64,000 bases of DNA from Diabrotica undecimpunctata (taxonomy: Eukaryota > Arthropoda > Insecta > Coleoptera > Chrysomelidae). The notes under the pieces were generated by a model. That model was not told where the DNA came from. It saw only the letters and a program-made list of their open reading frames with translations, and ran no database searches. Below are positions 10,084-21,618 of this stretch, piece by piece. Location of the stretch: NCBI RefSeq assembly GCF_040954645.1, contig NC_092805.1, positions 16,642,741 to 16,706,740 of the forward strand, in the 5' to 3' direction. The position numbers and the translations under genes are program-made. How positions within the stretch are numbered: the first letter of the stretch is position 1; every line of letters begins with the position of its first letter.

Positions 10084-10870
10084 GTAGTGTTACGTATGTA
10101 GGATAATTTATTAATTTAAAAATATATTTAACAGTGACTTTTAAACTTTTGCAAGGTATTGTTCGTGGAAAACATCTACATAGTTCGGGAGTGATTTTTG
10201 TAAGAAAGAACATTTGGAAAGTACGTGTGTGCCTGAACAAAGATGCGGCTCGTAGCAGTCACTAAAACAATTACATAAACAACTAGAAGAACGGGATGAA
10301 GACTGCAGCGGTTCCAAGAATATCCTTCAAGAACGACTGAGGAATGTTCTCAACAAGAATGACGAAGACCCACAGACATTTCAGTTTCAGTAAGCAGAAG
10401 AACCAGATTTAATGAAAATACTTGAACATGTTTCTAAAAGATTCGACGAGAAATTTGAAAATGTTTATTATAGATTCGACGAGACTTCTCAAATAAAAGT
10501 AGTACGTAGACAGAACAATGAGAAATTTGGAGAAGTTTCTAGAACATTCGATAAAATACAGAAAAATGTAAACAATGTAGAAGAGAAGATCAAACAATTA
10601 GGGAGTATGATTACCAAAAAGAATGCGAGATCACCAATTAATTAATAAAATCACCAGCAGTTTTAGATCCTATAGTAAAAGAAGAATCACCGAGAGATAA
10701 AACGACACACCATATGAGATTCAAATTGCCACCTTCTGATGGAAATTCTTCTTGGTCCATATACCTTAGACAATTTGAAGTTATTGCGACAGCCAATCAT
10801 TGAACCGAACAAGAAAAGGCTGTTTCCTTGACGAGGTGATGCTGCGGATATCCTGAAGTAGCGTTCTGAC
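10084..10870 (+). pseudogene. gag remnant of a Ty3/gypsy-type retrotransposon
   Basis: After the leader, the plus strand reads a Gln/Glu-rich helical region and a coiled-coil-like stretch (10412-10645, repeats of RFDEKFE and KIQKNVNNVEEKI). After stops it continues with GNSSWSIYLRQFE at about 10740, followed by EQEKAVSLT, a block typical of gag in insect Ty3/gypsy elements. Gag would form the particle shell. Several stops and a frameshift make it dead, and no protease or polymerase follows. Confidence 0.6.
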
Positions 10871-11163
10871 AAAACGTGGAGTTGCATTCTTCATCGGCAA
10901 AGAGAAATAAAAAATACGTAAAAGAAAAAGACAAAATATAAAGACGGGAACCAACACGACATCGAATACCGTTTTTCTTCTCAATATTTGTGGTTTACGA
11001 TCCCTTGAATAGGACAAACTGTATATTTATTGCCTGCGCGTGATGTCCCCTTGTTTCTCGGTAAATTAGCACAGTTCAAAGTCAATCGGAAGCTGATGCA
11101 CCGCATGTCCAACCTTTCGGACGTGGCTAAGGGAGGTACGGTCAGTGTCGTGGTAATTTTAAT

Positions 11164-11316
11164 ATGAAGTGGTCTAACGAAGTTGTGTTGGAATTTTTAT
11201 CATTGTATAAATTACCCAACCTAGTAAAATTTTTACCGTCAACATTGGTGGACAAAACTAACCTAAACACTGATGTCGACTGGACACGTTTTATTGCGGT
11301 AGTTATCAAAAAGTAA
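11164..11316 (+). pseudogene. MADF-like N-terminal scrap, 50 codons
   Basis: A short frame begins MKWSNEVVLEFLSLY and ends at TAA after 50 codons. This opening resembles the first helix of MADF (Myb/SANT-like) domains found in insect transcription factors and in accessory proteins of some DNA transposons. The remaining three-helix core is absent, so it is either a fragment or chance. It lies beyond the gag remnant and may be unrelated to it. Confidence 0.3.
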
Positions 11317-12819
11317 ATATTTATCAATTTCACACTAACATGGAGTGTCATCCGTGTTCTCTCTCTTTTTAACTGAATATATTTTCTGTTCCTCTTTGCC
11401 GACGTAAACTAGCGAAGAGTTCCATTTCACGAACTGTCCCATTCCGGTTTAAGATCGATTCCTAAGGGCCAAGAAAAATGTTACTAGACCTTGTTCACTC
11501 GATTAGAAAAATGTTACGGAGATGCCCATCTACAACAAGTCTACAAAGCACAACTAACAAATATAATTCAATGAGCCAGTGAGAATTTTTAAGAATTTGA
11601 AGAAACAGTTGCTCGTAATGCTAAAGTTTCGTCAAAATCACATGAAGTAGGCTTTAGAATTGATAAACTAAATTTTCTATTTTATTTTGAATTCTTTTTC
11701 GTTTAGTTATTTGGTTAGTCTTTTTTTGAGTTCGTCTATAATTCAATGATGCTGGTTTTAAGTGGGAATAAAATTTGTGTTTCACTTTTATAGTATTATG
11801 ACCATTGTTTTGTGAATCAAAAATATATATAAAAAATCGGTTGCCTGTAAAGTCGGTTTTACGGGCGAAGATTTTACGTGACAACGTCTTTTTCTCGGTA
11901 GAATATTTATTGATATGAATATTATTAAATTGCACAATAGGAACAAGGAATTGCCGCTATAAACTCAGTTTCTCAACTTTTGTGTCAATCTAACAATTAA
12001 TCAATCAATCATAGTTTACGATAATGAAATATTAGTGTACAATTATTTACCTTTATTGTTGTAGTTGTTGTAAATGACGAATCTACTCACGAATTGAAGA
12101 CAAATCTCACGATCTCACGATTAAGGTCTTACATCTTACGATTTTTAATTTTTTTTTAAATTTCAAGTGTTTCTAATAAAATGCATGGGAGGAAATCAGC
12201 TTTTTTTAGATTGTCACCTTGAAATATCCATAAATTGACTGTATTTTTGTATCAAAGTGGGCTACTCCAATTAACTCAATTAATATACACAAAATAATAT
12301 AAACAAAGCTTAAAAGGTTCTTTATGCTTTGAAAGTGGTTTATAAACAACTGAATTGTAATGTATATTTTACCGCCTTTAATAAATATGAAGTATAGACT
12401 AAATTTTGTGTAAAGAACAAACATTCAACAGACCTAATAGTAAAAACATATTGATTTAAGTGTGAATTTGAGATAATGTGCTGACAAAATGTTAAATCCT
12501 AAGAAAACAAAATTATGTTTTTATGTATATTCATTATACTTAATACTCTTGGGTAAAATACCTCATATCATATATGTCTTTAGACACAGTTAATAATTTT
12601 CATTGAAGTTTAAACTATAAAGAATGTTTACAATCATTGCTCAAGATTAAATGGATAAATCCATAGCAATATTATAAAAGAATATAGGTCCCTAGGTAAT
12701 TTTCTAAAATTATATCTGATACTGGTGGTTCCCCCTAAAATAGGACACTGTAAGCACTCCACATTTTCACTACAGACACAGCTGACGATACTTTCAACGA
12801 TTTTCAACTTTAGCGATTC
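11317..12819. other. Unrecognised AT-rich stretch
   Basis: No gene supported. Short minus-strand frames are Lys/Asn/Ile-rich, as expected by chance here. Confidence 0.4.
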
Positions 12820-12960
12820 AACGCGCCTAATTCTCTAGTGCCGCGCGCAGCGGACCGATCATGTTTGAGTGGGAGAGAGACGCAAGGCATTCGCCTGTCC
12901 GGCGGGCCTCTCTCTCGTTCGGTGACTCACTATAACAGACGTGAGCGGGCGTTACACTTT
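12820..12960. other. Local GC-rich island
   Basis: About 140 bp rich in G and C, with gccgcgcgcagcgg, gtccggcgggcc and runs of GAGAGA, within very AT-rich DNA. It may be the untranslated or promoter part of a transposable element or host gene. No tRNA or rRNA fold is evident and I do not recognise it. Confidence 0.4.
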
Positions 12961-14739
12961 TTCTTAAATGACTCCGAGCCACAACCTAATTTAAGACGTT
13001 GTCACGTCAAAACTAGACAGTTCTTTATTTATTGGAAGTTCAAGATCACATTCGCAATTAGTTTTTGAATTTTCAGTTATTTTGATAAATTTCTAAAACA
13101 TTTAGGATTGTTCAATATCAAATAAATCGTAACCAGTGCGATTCTGTTTATGCCTACAGCTCCAATATTCCTATTATTCATGTTACCATTAATTATAGAA
13201 ATTCTTCATCTATGTATAATACCAGTGTAGTACTTTTCGTCATATGCATAATATAAAATTGTGCCCAATGAACTGATTTTAGAAGAGCTTAATAAACTTA
13301 TCATTACGAAAAGAAGAGTAGGCGAACTACATATTCTAGAACTATAATTTAAGTCCGTTATTATTTCTAGTTAATAATTAATACAAGTTGGTCTTTTATA
13401 CGAATTATAGAGTACAACAATCTACATAATATTTTAAACAATTACCTAATATTGAAGTTAAAATTAAATATTTTCTACTGAGTAATGTCTCCGCCACTGA
13501 CGTTCCGAATCTTAACGCGCCCTTCCTAATACAAAGGACATATTCAAATCTCAGCAGGCTAATTTAACATCCACGTCAATGATGAGCCCTATTATAATAC
13601 CCTTTACAATTCCTGAAGGACAAAACAAGAACTATAAGATATTCAGAATAGACACCAGTAGCACCCAAAGAGGGAAAATTTAATTGATATTCTGAATATT
13701 TAATCTGGTTTTTTGTCATATCTTACCCTTGAAAATAGTGGTTGCTAGTATTTATATCTTGATATTTCGTAGTAAATATAGAAGCTTGTAGAAACAAGTG
13801 TTCTAGGATTTGACGTCTAGAGTTGCATTATTTTTTCAAAAGAGATATTGGTCAATAATTCATAGGAAAAAAGCTTTATTAAAAATTTAAAAGAACATAC
13901 CTACCAGTACTATACATTACGTACAGAAATTTATACATTTAAATTAACATATTTTCCCAGTTTACACCATTAAAATACATAAGCAATCAGTTCACCTTCT
14001 ATTTTATGCTCGTCTTCGTATTCTTCTTCTAGTGCCTGTTTTAATTTCTTCATGTCATTATAAAAAAGAACAAATTAAAATTATTTTTATCAATATGTTC
14101 TGCTATAGCTGCTTTTCAATATCATCAGTGTTTTTATAATCATTTACACATAACAAAACTAAATCTAAACCCACCAGCATAAATATAATATTATCTAAAA
14201 ACAAATAATACCAAAGGAAAAGGACCAGGATACTAGCTTAGACTATAAGTTAACTGTATTTACAGGAACCGACATAAAAGAGAAGATTATATACAATTAC
14301 TTCTATATCATCATTAATATCTACAAATTAAAATACGCGTGACTAAAATCCAAAAACCAGTACTTATTTTTAACCAAGAATGATTTACAAAAGGTGAATA
14401 AATTAGCATAAAAACAGCTGTATGGAACCAAATATAATACTAACTTTGGATATCTATATCACAAATCTTGTCTACTGGTAGCGCATAACAGGAGCATGTT
14501 AGAATATGATCCGACAGAAAAGACTAGAGTCGCAATGACTTTCACAGCTTGTTACCACATAATATGTCGATGTAAAATGAATGTTTTTATAAACATAAAA
14601 TGTTCTTTTAAAAGCTCAAATCACGATAAAATGTAAAACAGTTCAGCACAATATAAATTGGCAACAAAATTTATATCCCAGTAAACAGTATTCGATTTAC
14701 AGCAGCAATGTAATTTTGGCAACAAGTAGTTTTTATATA
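12961..14739. other. Unrecognised AT-rich stretch
   Basis: No supported gene. Near 14010-14040 the minus strand reads gcactagaagaagaatacg, which resembles the (GAA)n tails of LINEs elsewhere in the window but has no coding sequence attached. Confidence 0.35.
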
Positions 14740-16251
14740 AAAGGCAATACAGCAAGCCAAAAACAATAAAGCACCTGGACCAGATCAAATCTCTGCTGAG
14801 CTACTTAAACTTTTGGATGAGGAAAGCATTGATTGCCTAACCACTTTCTTCAACAAAATTTACAACGAAGGAAAAATACCAGATGACTGGTTAGAGTCAC
14901 TGTTTATAACATTACCAAAGAAAAGCAGGCCCACCAAATGCAGCGATTTTAGACTAATCAGTTTGATGAATCACACACTGAAGATACTCTTACGAATTAT
15001 ACAAAACCGAGTATTCCTTCCATGCGAAAGTAGGATGGGTAATAAGCAATATGGATTTAGAAACGGCCTAGGAACTAGAGAGGCACTATTATGTATGCGC
15101 GTTCTATTACAAAAAAGTTGCGAATTCCGAAAGAATGTTTATGTTTGTTTCATCGACTTCGAGAAGGCGTTCGACAGAGTACAACACGATACACTTTTCG
15201 ATTGCCTACGGGCAGCAGGACTTGACCACTATGATATCAGACTGCTGAAATACTTATATTACAATCAAGTAGCCTCTATCCAAATTGAAGACAGTCCGAC
15301 TGAAAAAATATCCATCAAACGTGGAGTACGGCAGGGTTGTGTTTTGTCACCCACTCTTTTTAATCTGTACTCTGAAGAAATCTTTAGGGAGGCTTTGGAT
15401 GACAGACAAGAGAGAGTAAGACTAGGTGGAGAAGTAATCAACAATATTAGATACGCTGACGATACAGCCATTCTTGCAGAAAATTTACAAGATCTCCAAA
15501 CATTACTAAATCTAGTCAGTGAAGCAAGTTATCGGAGAGGCCTTAAAATCAACATTTCAAAGAGAAAGTGGATGGCAGTTGGAAAGATCAATATAGACCA
15601 AGGTCTGATTTCTCTTAATGGAGAGGAGATCGAAAGGGTAAATCATTTCAAATACCTTGGCAGCTGGTTAAATGTAAATTGTGACTCTGATGAAGAGATA
15701 ATAACCAGGATCGAAATATCACGTAAGGTTTTTATGACCTGGAAACTAGTTTTATGCAACAGAAACCTGTCGATGAATATTCGTAAGAAGGTCCTGAAAT
15801 GTTATGTGTGGTCCATCCTATTGTATGGTTGTGAGACATGGACGTTAAAAACCACAATGCTTAACAAGTTAGAAGTATTCGAATTGTGGTGCTATAGACG
15901 AATCCTAAAGATATCGTGGGTTTCGCACACTTCCAATGAAGATGTTCTTCAAATGATCAATTCAGAACGTCTGCTCATAAACACCATAAAGAGGAGAAAA
16001 ACAGAATACTTCGGCCATATAATTAGAGGACCTAAATACCATCTACTTCGCCTTATAATACAAGGAAAAGTGGAAGGAAAGAGATGGATTGGTCGAAAGA
16101 AACTTTCATGGCTGCGTAATATTAGACAATGGTGTGGTTCCACAGTAGAAGAATTATTTCGCGCAGCAGCCGACAGAGAAAGGTTTCAGGAAATTGTAAA
16201 CATGATGACGGCCAACGTCTGAATACAAACACGGCACCCAAAGAAGAAGAA
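14740..16251 (+). mobile_element. RTE-like LINE, 5'-truncated, young
   Basis: The insert is flanked by gtttttatata (14729-14739) and gtttctatata (16252-16262), a duplication with one mismatch. It ends in a short untranslated segment and (GAA)n rather than poly(A), like the LINEs at 8841 and 52642. The endonuclease half is missing, but the remaining coding sequence has no stops or frameshifts, so insertion is fairly recent. Confidence 0.8.
14741..16222 (+). CDS. LINE reverse transcriptase, open but lacking its N-terminus
   Basis: About 493 codons are open to the TGA at 16220. The sequence begins inside the pre-RT linker (KNNKAPGPDQISAELLK) with no ATG, as expected for a truncated copy. Reverse transcriptase blocks in order: the PKK...F-RLISLMNH region, YGFRNGLGTREALL, FIDFEKAFDRVQHD (first catalytic Asp), GVRQGCVLSPTLFN, and RYADDTAILAEN (catalytic YADD, about residue 235). 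A thumb-like region follows, then the family's C-terminal block with LLYGCETWTL and GKVEGKRWIGRKKLSWL. The enzyme would copy its own RNA at a nicked target. With no endonuclease domain it could not start insertion alone. Confidence 0.85.
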   Translation, partial: KAIQQAKNNKAPGPDQISAELLKLLDEESIDCLTTFFNKIYNEGKIPDDWLESLFITLPKKSRPTKCSDFRLISLMNHTLKILLRIIQNRVFLPCESRMGNKQYGFRNGLGTREALLCMRVLLQKSCEFRKNVYVCFIDFEKAFDRVQHDTLFDCLRAAGLDHYDIRLLKYLYYNQVASIQIEDSPTEKISIKRGVRQGCVLSPTLFNLYSEEIFREALDDRQERVRLGGEVINNIRYADDTAILAENLQDLQTLLNLVSEASYRRGLKINISKRKWMAVGKINIDQGLISLNGEEIERVNHFKYLGSWLNVNCDSDEEIITRIEISRKVFMTWKLVLCNRNLSMNIRKKVLKCYVWSILLYGCETWTLKTTMLNKLEVFELWCYRRILKISWVSHTSNEDVLQMINSERLLINTIKRRKTEYFGHIIRGPKYHLLRLIIQGKVEGKRWIGRKKLSWLRNIRQWCGSTVEELFRAAADRERFQEIVNMMTANV

Positions 16252-16262
16252 GTTTCTATATA

Positions 16263-16732
16263 TAGGTTGTACATTACCCCATCGAATTGGCAGCAGGAGC
16301 TACCACAAACGACGTCTTATTCGATATACATAACAAAAGTATCGTGAGGTAGCGAGCGCTACCCCTCATGTAACACTCTTACGTGTGGTTTGGTAGATGA
16401 AACTAGTCTGGTCTGGACACGGCGGTTGGTTAACGAATTTTTTTTTACAAGTTGACGCGACGTGACCTCATTTTTCTGTGGTTCTTTGTTCACAACATTG
16501 TATCAATCAACACTCTATTGTTTGCAACATTGTATCAACAACCGTGTATTTTTCGATAGTATTTAGGTTTTTGTAAGTGAAATATTGGCTAATTATACGA
16601 GGGGACACAAAACTAACATAAAGTATGTTGAGATTTACATAATGTTAGCGCTACTGCAAAACTAGGTGCTCCTCAAGAATAAAATATTTGACAAACAACA
16701 CTGAGTCACGATAAATCAACTCAACAGTCTTT
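16263..16732. other. Unrecognised stretch between LINE and Penelope-like element
   Basis: No gene seen. Two near-copies of an ACAACATTGTATCAA motif occur near 16490-16540. Confidence 0.35.
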
Positions 16733-17862
16733 TGCTTGAACCGCGTCGATTATCACAGCGCTGCGCTTTCGGCATCCTTTTTGATGTCTTCTTCGGGGCT
16801 TTCAAGGTCTCAGTCTACCAAGCCGCCTAACACTAATATATTGATCACTAACCAGTGTTTTATTGCTAATGGGAACAGCGGATGGTTGATTTATACCATC
16901 GATGGTGACGTAGGTGGAGGTTGGCATGGGAATTAGAGTGGGGATTGGCGCGGGTGTTGGCGCGAACATTTCTGACAGTAGGATTTTGATTGGCGGGTGG
17001 AACGGACGATATTTTCTTTATGAGAGGTCTCCATGTCGAAGGTAACCGGATGACGTCATGTCTTTTATTGAGATAATTTGGCCTTTTTTCAATTTCTATG
17101 GCTTCTTTGACAATTCTTGGACTATAGAAGCGGATGGGGGCTACGGTTCTGGAGTTTCCAAAATCAATTTTGTGATCTGTATGAAGATGATATTGACCTA
17201 GAACTAAAATTAAATGGGAATTGCGAACAGAAATGGAATGTTCATAAATCTACGATTTGTTTGTAACAGGTCTTGTTTTAAACTAGAGAGCTCAGCGGAT
17301 CTACTTGCATCATCGCAAAGGCGTATTGATCTGGAGTCAAGGGTATTAATGACTGAATTAATTTATGAAGGTGTATGATGAGAGTTGGCATGCAAGTAAG
17401 GATTGGTACGGGTGGGTTTTCGATAAACAGAGTGATGAATACTTGAGATTGGTTTTTCTTTATGATAACGTCGAGAAACGGTAGGGATGAATCAGTTTCC
17501 ACCTCCATCGTGAACTGGATATTAGGATGTATACCATTCAGATGGGTTTTAAAAGACACCAAAGCATCCCTGCCATGGAGCCAAATGACGAATGTATCGT
17601 CAACATATTGTAGGCAACATGTGGGTTTGAGCATTGATGTGGATAATGCTCGAGTCTCGAAGTCTTCCATAAAGATATTGACAATTACTGGAGATAGTGA
17701 GGAGCCCATTGAAGCACCATTTATTTGTCTGTAGAATTGATCTTGGAAGATGAAATAAGTGTTGGACACACAATGTTTAATAGGAGATAAGTGGTCTTCC
17801 TGGATACTGTATTTAGTTTTCAGAATGTTTAGAAGCGCTAAAGGAGTTGATTGGTCTAACAG
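16733..17862 (-). mobile_element. Penelope-like retroelement, partial
   Basis: On the minus strand the reverse transcriptase is followed by the end of the endonuclease region (RFYSPRIVKEAIEIEKRPNY) and a long untranslated tail reaching the tgaaccgcgtcg end at about 16735. The GIY-YIG endonuclease core that should lie between RT and tail is largely missing. The tail matches 43576-44460, showing two copies of one family in the window. Penelope-like elements are distinct from LINEs and LTR elements. Confidence 0.75.
17278..17862 (-). pseudogene. Penelope-like reverse transcriptase fragment
   Basis: The frame is open for about 195 codons. It starts with LLDQSTPLALL, followed by YFIFQDQFYRQINGASMGSS, SPVIVNIFMEDFE, QYVDDTFVIW (YVDD active site) and LPFLDVIIKKNQ. 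The GASMGSSLSP block and LPFLDV after the active site separate Penelope-like RTs from LINE RTs. The N-terminal third is absent and the frame ends soon after the thumb, so the protein is inactive. Confidence 0.8.
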
Positions 17863-19019
17863 TTATTAACATCGCAACTAACTATAATTAAAACAAAATA
17901 ATGAAAACAAAATGTAATAAAACGCTTTATTGGAAAGATTAATTTGTATTGAAAAAAAGTTTAAAACAAAACATTATACGAGTATACGTTATAACAATGT
18001 ATTACTTACTCTTAAAAATGGAAAAAAAGTCCATGTTGCTATTGAAATACCCGCTGCCCTCAGGAGACACCATCAATAAGACCCCTCCCTATTTTATCAC
18101 ACATCTAAACCCACGCAGGCACATAAATAATAATCTCCAACACAAACCCTAGCGAAAAAATTGATAAACTTGATCTACTTGACAAAAATGAGCGAGAGTA
18201 ATAAGCCGTTGGCTACCAAACCGCCCGTCATTCTTCTGGACCAACAAAAGAGGCAAAAAAGAAAAAAATAGAACAACCAACAAAAGCGAAAAAAAAACGA
18301 ACTACATATTTTCCTTGTGCCTTTCCCTTTCATTATGATTATGCATAGAAGGTGGTTTTATCTAGACTAATCAGTGACGTAGAAAAAGGATGACAGTTTA
18401 TTTAAATTTTAATGGTCGTAAAGTTTGTGACGCTGGAAGAGGAGTTAGTCAAATGAATTGTTTTTTTAATATTTTAGGAGTTTTTCAATAACATAATAAT
18501 GTACAAATTTAATCAGTTTAAACCTTTTGTGAAAAGGAAATAAATAGTATTGTCTATTAAGGAAAACGACAATTGGGGAGGGGGAAGAAAATATATATTG
18601 TATCTATAATACTACTTTTCTACTAATAACGTGTCTAATGGAACGTTTGGGCTACCTAGTAGACTTATAGAGGTAATAGGTTTTTTTTGAGACGATGTTA
18701 TCGAGCGTCATATATTGGATTCAAACACTGGTGCTTATAAAGTATTTCTTTACATACCACGCTCTCTTCTAGACCGAAAAGTTGATAAACATTCTTGGAA
18801 TCGGTAAGCAGCAATCAGTCCGAAACTGAGCCGTATAGGATTTAATCCTGGACCGGCTCAGTATTAAATACTAGCAAGCAAGTCTTACTTGAAACAGTTA
18901 TACTGCAATGAAGCAAGCAGGAAGAAACCATTGCATGATCAATCCCTGGTGTAATCATGATGGCTATACAAAAATGAAAATCTCTAACTGATCATGGATG
19001 TTCTACTTCCCTTCAATGA
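17863..19019. other. Unrecognised stretch
   Basis: No gene supported. Around 18180-18320 there is a Lys/Asn-rich simple stretch. Near 18820-18870 there is a short imperfect inverted repeat (actgagccgtatagg and cctggaccggctcagt). Confidence 0.35.
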
Positions 19020-19240
19020 CGCTGTAGCCCAGATCAGGCTCTGGCCTCCTCTGGCATTCGTCTCCAAGTATTATTTTCTTCCGCTGTTCACCTTCACTTA
19101 TCTACCCTCAATATCTCTCTAGCATCGTCAACCACCTCTTTCTTGGTCTTTTCACTGGCCAAGGCGCCACCATCGTTCCAATAAGCATTGTGCTAGGTGT
19201 TTTGTCCTTATTCTCTCTTAAAACACGTAATAGGAACATG
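19020..19240 (-). pseudogene. Possible LINE C-terminal relic
   Basis: The minus strand reads a peptide with MLIGTMVAPWPVKRPRKRW, similar to the basic end of several insect LINE polyproteins (R/K-rich, then RW). Stops follow at once, and no reverse transcriptase block is attached. Confidence 0.25.
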
Positions 19241-20045
19241 ATTCTTATTGGACACACATCGTATAGCTAGCAATTTTACATTGTTGTACTTAATTAACAA
19301 TAATATTTTAGCTCAGAAAAAAATTATAATTAATTAATAGTAAAATGGGTGAGTAATTAATATTAAACACATTGGTAATAAAATCAAATATCGTGAACTA
19401 GATTTCACCCTCTCCCTTACCGAAGTTCTCTCCTTAACGGTTAACACAAATGTGAATTATCGTTATTTCTTACCCCATTAGCTGTAATAATTCCCAACAA
19501 ATAGAAACATTAAGACTACAATAGCATTGTAGGGCCATTTCGAGTCTCATTTATTAAACAAATTTTACATCAACTCCCCCAGAGCCTCATCCCGTCATTT
19601 TATCTCAATTAATTCAAAACTTCGCGATAAAACCAGCCCATTCGAGGCCCATTTTAATTCAAGTATGTTAGACCGGGAAATAACGTTTAAGTATTGTTTT
19701 TTTTTTATTAAAACAAAAACATTAAAAAAGTAATTAAGTAAATATACCTTTGTTTATATATAATTCTTAAAAAATAATTGTAATAGGAATAGAAATATAT
19801 TTGAAAGAAGTCATTTAAAACATTCTTCCCGGCATCATTCACGTTATCTTGTGTCTCTTTTTTGTTTATGTTTAGTACTGACTATATACATATTTGTTGC
19901 AAATGCTAGGTTGCAGATTTTTTCTCCACTATCATTTGTGACCTCGTCCATAGTTTTTTTGCCTGCTACAATACGGTTATAGTCTTCCCTTCCCACTTTT
20001 ACATCAAAATAGGGAAAATCCCCTCACTCTCTCAAAGGGGAAAAT
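19241..20045. other. Unrecognised AT-rich stretch
   Basis: No gene or clear repeat seen. Confidence 0.35.
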
Positions 20046-21125
20046 TCACTCATCCCAGATACCTTCAGTATTAAAAGAATTGAGCTCTGGTGGGACTCTT
20101 TCCGTGTTATCGAGCCCCAGGTGATTTGGTATGCTAGATTTATCTCCCAACAATTTTCGTACACATCTGGACGTTGACAGTAGTACAGCTTTCTGCATGG
20201 TTTTATAGAAATGTTCATTCAAACTCAGCTTTTTTATGTTTTCTAGGAGGTTCTTCGAAATAACTCCAACAGTACAGAGAATAGTAGGTATTGTCTCGGT
20301 ACTTTCCATTCTCCACTGTACTTGGCGCGTTTTTATTCTGTTTAACACGAAGATTATTGTTGTTGGGTATCGCCACATCAATAAGTATTATTTGTCTGTT
20401 TAGTTTATTAACTAGTATGAGATCTGGTCTATTATGTGCCACTGTTTGGTCTGTGAGCACAGTGCGGTCCCAGTATACTTTATCATCCATATACAAAAGA
20501 TGATTCAGCCTCGCCACTACAGTATTGTTGTTTTTAATGCTAAAACCGGAGTCAGTGGAGTTCAATAGCTGGGATAGGGGGGTTCATCGCTAGACAGAAC
20601 CACAATGAACTCAACGAGTCTCCTTGAAAAAGACCGCGGTTGATTGCGATATTTTCCGTTTCGATATTAATATATCTATAAGCCATTCATGCGGCACTGA
20701 GTCAACGGATTTCTTGTAGTCAATAAAAGATGTAAAGAGATTCCTTTTTTTTGGTGTCTGGTTAGAAATAACTGAGGGTTGGTAGATACGCTGGGCTACA
20801 CAGGATATGAACATTTTGCACAAGGGTGGGATACAAGTAATTGGGCGATACTCAGTTGGATCTTGGATGTTATTTTGATCCTTTGGTATTAAATAAGTTT
20901 CTTCCTGGGTTAGGAATGATGGTATTTCCTGCGGATTCATAAAAGTGTGATCAATTAATACTGATAAGCACTCATGAATACTCCAGAACTGCTTAAGCCA
21001 GAAGTTTTAGAACTCCGTATGATCCAGGAGATTTCCAGTTATGAAGATCTTTGATATTATTTGAAACTTCTTCAGTAGTGAACGGTTCATAGGGAGTAGT
21101 AACGTAGTGTTGAACCACTATCTAA
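20046..21125 (-). pseudogene. LINE relic with restriction-like endonuclease motif
   Basis: Pieces in order on the minus strand: a pre-RT linker (TTEEVSNNIKDLHNWKSPGS), an RT start with PTEYRPITCIPPLCK, FTSFIDYKKSVDSVPHEWL (first RT block, catalytic Asp present), GDSLSS, LLYMDD (RT active-site block), then NRPDLILVNK followed 14 residues after PD by an Asp in IDVAIP. RPD-x(12-14)-D/E followed by V/YAIP is the signature of the restriction-like endonuclease of R2, R4/Dong and NeSL LINEs. A C-terminal helical end (MQKAVLLSTSRCVRKLL) closes it. Much between MDD and RPD is deleted, and several frame changes occur. Such elements often insert at fixed sites; no site can be shown here. Confidence 0.65.
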
Positions 21126-21129
21126 CCCA

Positions 21130-21490
21130 CTGTAACTCACTATTATTAAGATGTCATTCCTGGGAATGTTTTTACAGATTTCTTCTAAAATATCATGAAA
21201 TGCTGCTTTATCTTCTTGGGTTGCTTCTTTTGTGGAGGCGTTGCAATTTAGTATCTCTATGTTTCCTTGTTTATTCTCTATTCTGATATAGGATATCCAA
21301 CCATTAACTGCTTTGAATTGTATTACTTTTTGTCATATTCTTCTATTCACCATAAAGTCTGTCCAATTTTTGCCAGATCTATTGCTCTGCATTCCGAATT
21401 AGTCTTTTTGGGCGTTCTCCCTCACTGTTTTGTGGTCCTTCGATCAGTTACCATTATGTTTATCCCATTTCAAATCTTTGTCATTAATAT
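21130..21490 (-). pseudogene. APE-type LINE endonuclease fragment
   Basis: The minus strand reads VIQFKAVNGWISYIRIENKQ, then a strand ending LNCNAST, an acidic helix (QEDKAAFHDILEEI), and IPRNDILIIVSYSG. It matches the middle of the apurinic-type endonuclease of RTE-like LINEs, where the last strand would normally read GDFN; here the catalytic Asp and Asn are lost (SYSG). The segment is wedged between two other LINE relics, and its parent insertion cannot be delimited. Confidence 0.5.
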
Positions 21491-21618
21491 TCAGCTACAT
21501 GAAACATAGAATTTCACATGTTTTCTAATTTTGGTTTCAACCAATCTGATCGTACAGTTGTATTGCTCTGCACGTTCAGTAATCGTGATATGAGTCACCC
21601 GAACATGCTCCTTTACCA

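Noticed and set aside
12838..13068. 76-codon plus-strand frame over the GC-rich island
   Set aside because: Openness is explained by base composition; there is no domain-like pattern.
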